From assembly GCF_900114765.1 (NCBI RefSeq), contig NZ_FOUD01000017.1, positions 51,176 to 115,175 of the forward strand: DNA of 64,000 bases, read 5' to 3'. Both the position numbers and the translations under genes were made by a program. Positions within the stretch are counted from its first letter, which is position 1, and each line of letters opens with the position of its first letter. The DNA is from Halopseudomonas pachastrellae (lineage in GTDB: Bacteria; Pseudomonadota; Gammaproteobacteria; Pseudomonadales; Pseudomonadaceae). Under the pieces are notes generated by a model, which ran no database searches, was not told the origin of the DNA, and saw nothing but the letters and a program-made list of their open reading frames with translations. Below are positions 63,683 to 64,000 of this stretch, piece after piece.

Positions 63683-63897
63683 GGTGTACACGCCTTCGGC
63701 TTAGTACACCCTTGTATCTCGACTACTGCCTCTCCAAGGAGGCATAGTTCCCGACTGATCCTCGGGGGAGGCTGGTAAGCCGTGTCCACCCTTAAGCCGC
63801 TGAGCTTGCAGCGTAGATTGGGCTGCCACCTCCATTTCATCCCTTAAGTCCGAACGGTATCTAGAGCCGCAAGAGCTCGCATTGCACAAGGTTGGAC
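63683..63897 (+). ncRNA. Candidate bridge RNA of the IS110 element
   Basis: The leader ahead of the transposase has several stem-loops: GGTGTAC/GTACACC (63683-63689 with 63704-63710, inner GCC/GGC), TGCCTC/GAGGCA (63727-63732 with 63739-63744), and an outer closing of the last part GTCCGAAC/GTTGGAC (63848-63855 with 63891-63897). IS110-family elements encode in their long left end a structured bridge RNA with two internal loops that guide target and donor recognition. Position and folding fit; the exact ends and the guide loops are not determined. Confidence 0.5.
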
Positions 63898-63939
63898 GGG
63901 ATGACGTGATCATCAAAACGACTGCATGGAGGACATCTC

Positions 63940-64000
63940 ATGACACTGGTAGTGGGCATCGATATCGCCAAGCGCACTTTTGATCTGGCCACACTGCAGC
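63940..64000 (+). CDS. IS110 family transposase, N-terminal fragment (continues beyond window)
   Basis: The frame opens at ATG 63940 with GGAGG seven bases upstream and runs off the right edge. The 20 visible residues, MTLVVGIDIAKRTFDLATLQ, are the RuvC-like first strand of IS110 recombinases, with the first catalytic Asp of the DEDD set in GIDIAK. The rest of the protein, including the serine-containing Tnp domain, is not in the window. Confidence 0.85.
   Translation, partial: MTLVVGIDIAKRTFDLATLQ

Larger units (their letters stand above)
63643..64000 (+). mobile_element. IS110-family insertion sequence, left end (truncated by window edge)
   Basis: A 297-base structured non-coding stretch precedes a transposase start at 63940. 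No terminal inverted repeat is seen, as expected for IS110. The left boundary is an estimate based on the end of the REP-like repeat at about 63642; the right end is outside the window. The group of IS110 cannot be fixed from 20 residues. Confidence 0.7.

Noticed and set aside
62269-63840. Minus-strand frame over the serine hydrolase and the IS110 leader
   Set aside because: Antisense shadow extending into non-coding repeat DNA.
63701-63916. Short minus-strand frame inside the IS110 leader
   Set aside because: Lies in the structured leader where a bridge RNA is expected; no start signal or domain.

Overview
The window is a contiguous piece of a GC-rich gammaproteobacterial chromosome that belongs to Pseudomonas in the broad sense. 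Several runs of genes occur in the order typical of that lineage: dnaX-ybaB-recR; gyrA-serC-pheA-hisC-(tyrA/aroA fusion)-cmk-rpsA-ihfB-lapA-lapB-pyrF; mtaD-ubiG-mupP-yciK; trpS-scpA-scpB-rluB; and cyaB next to a PlcP-like hydrolase. The tyrA-aroA fusion, the acidic insertion in GyrA, the PlpD-type patatin autotransporter and MupP all point the same way. The sequence does not fix the genus; a Halopseudomonas/P. pertucinogena-type member is possible, but that is inference. The region is almost all core genome. The only mobile DNA seen is the left end of an IS110-family element at the right edge.

Layout. 1-4.2 kb: end of dnaX, ybaB, recR, a pirin, small proteins and a TSUP transporter. 4.2-6.9 kb: a hybrid sensor kinase gene broken by a frameshift. 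7-14.9 kb: tRNA modification (mnmC, trhO), phhB, HPP and EamA transporters, bolA, a DsbA-family protein and a YecA-family protein, with a structured non-coding gap at 12.2-12.7 kb. 15-24.8 kb: recQ; the divergent phospholipase genes plpD and plcP-like with a Pho-box-like site between them; cyaB; an HD-domain protein; a DUF962 membrane protein; an AraC regulator and a nitroreductase. 24.8-28 kb: a Cpx-like module (response regulator, Spy/CpxP-like protein, sensor kinase) with a CpxR-box-like repeat. 28.2-33.8 kb: PHP phosphoesterase, yciO, trpS, scpAB and rluB. 33.8-39.5 kb: a GGDEF protein, the yciK-mupP-ubiG-mtaD operon, and a divergent mtnA-like gene whose catalytic residues are gone. 39.8-53.6 kb: the gyrA to pyrF block (topology, serine and aromatic biosynthesis, translation, LPS control, pyrimidines). 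53.6-60.3 kb: bacterioferritin and bfd under a likely Fur site, a CigR-like protein, two MFS carriers and an MFS-acyltransferase fusion. 60.3-64 kb: slyD, an exported MsrA/MsrB pair, an exported serine hydrolase and the IS110 end.

The most notable items are: an MtnA homologue that looks like a pseudoenzyme beside MtaD; a bacterioferritin that keeps the haem ligand but lacks two ferroxidase ligands; two phospholipase genes sharing a promoter region with a Pho-box-like site; the IS110 left end with a strongly folded leader where a bridge RNA is expected; and a 29-residue membrane peptide ahead of mnmC. No CRISPR array, tRNA, rRNA, prophage or integron was seen. I found no clear candidate for a wholly new multi-gene system.
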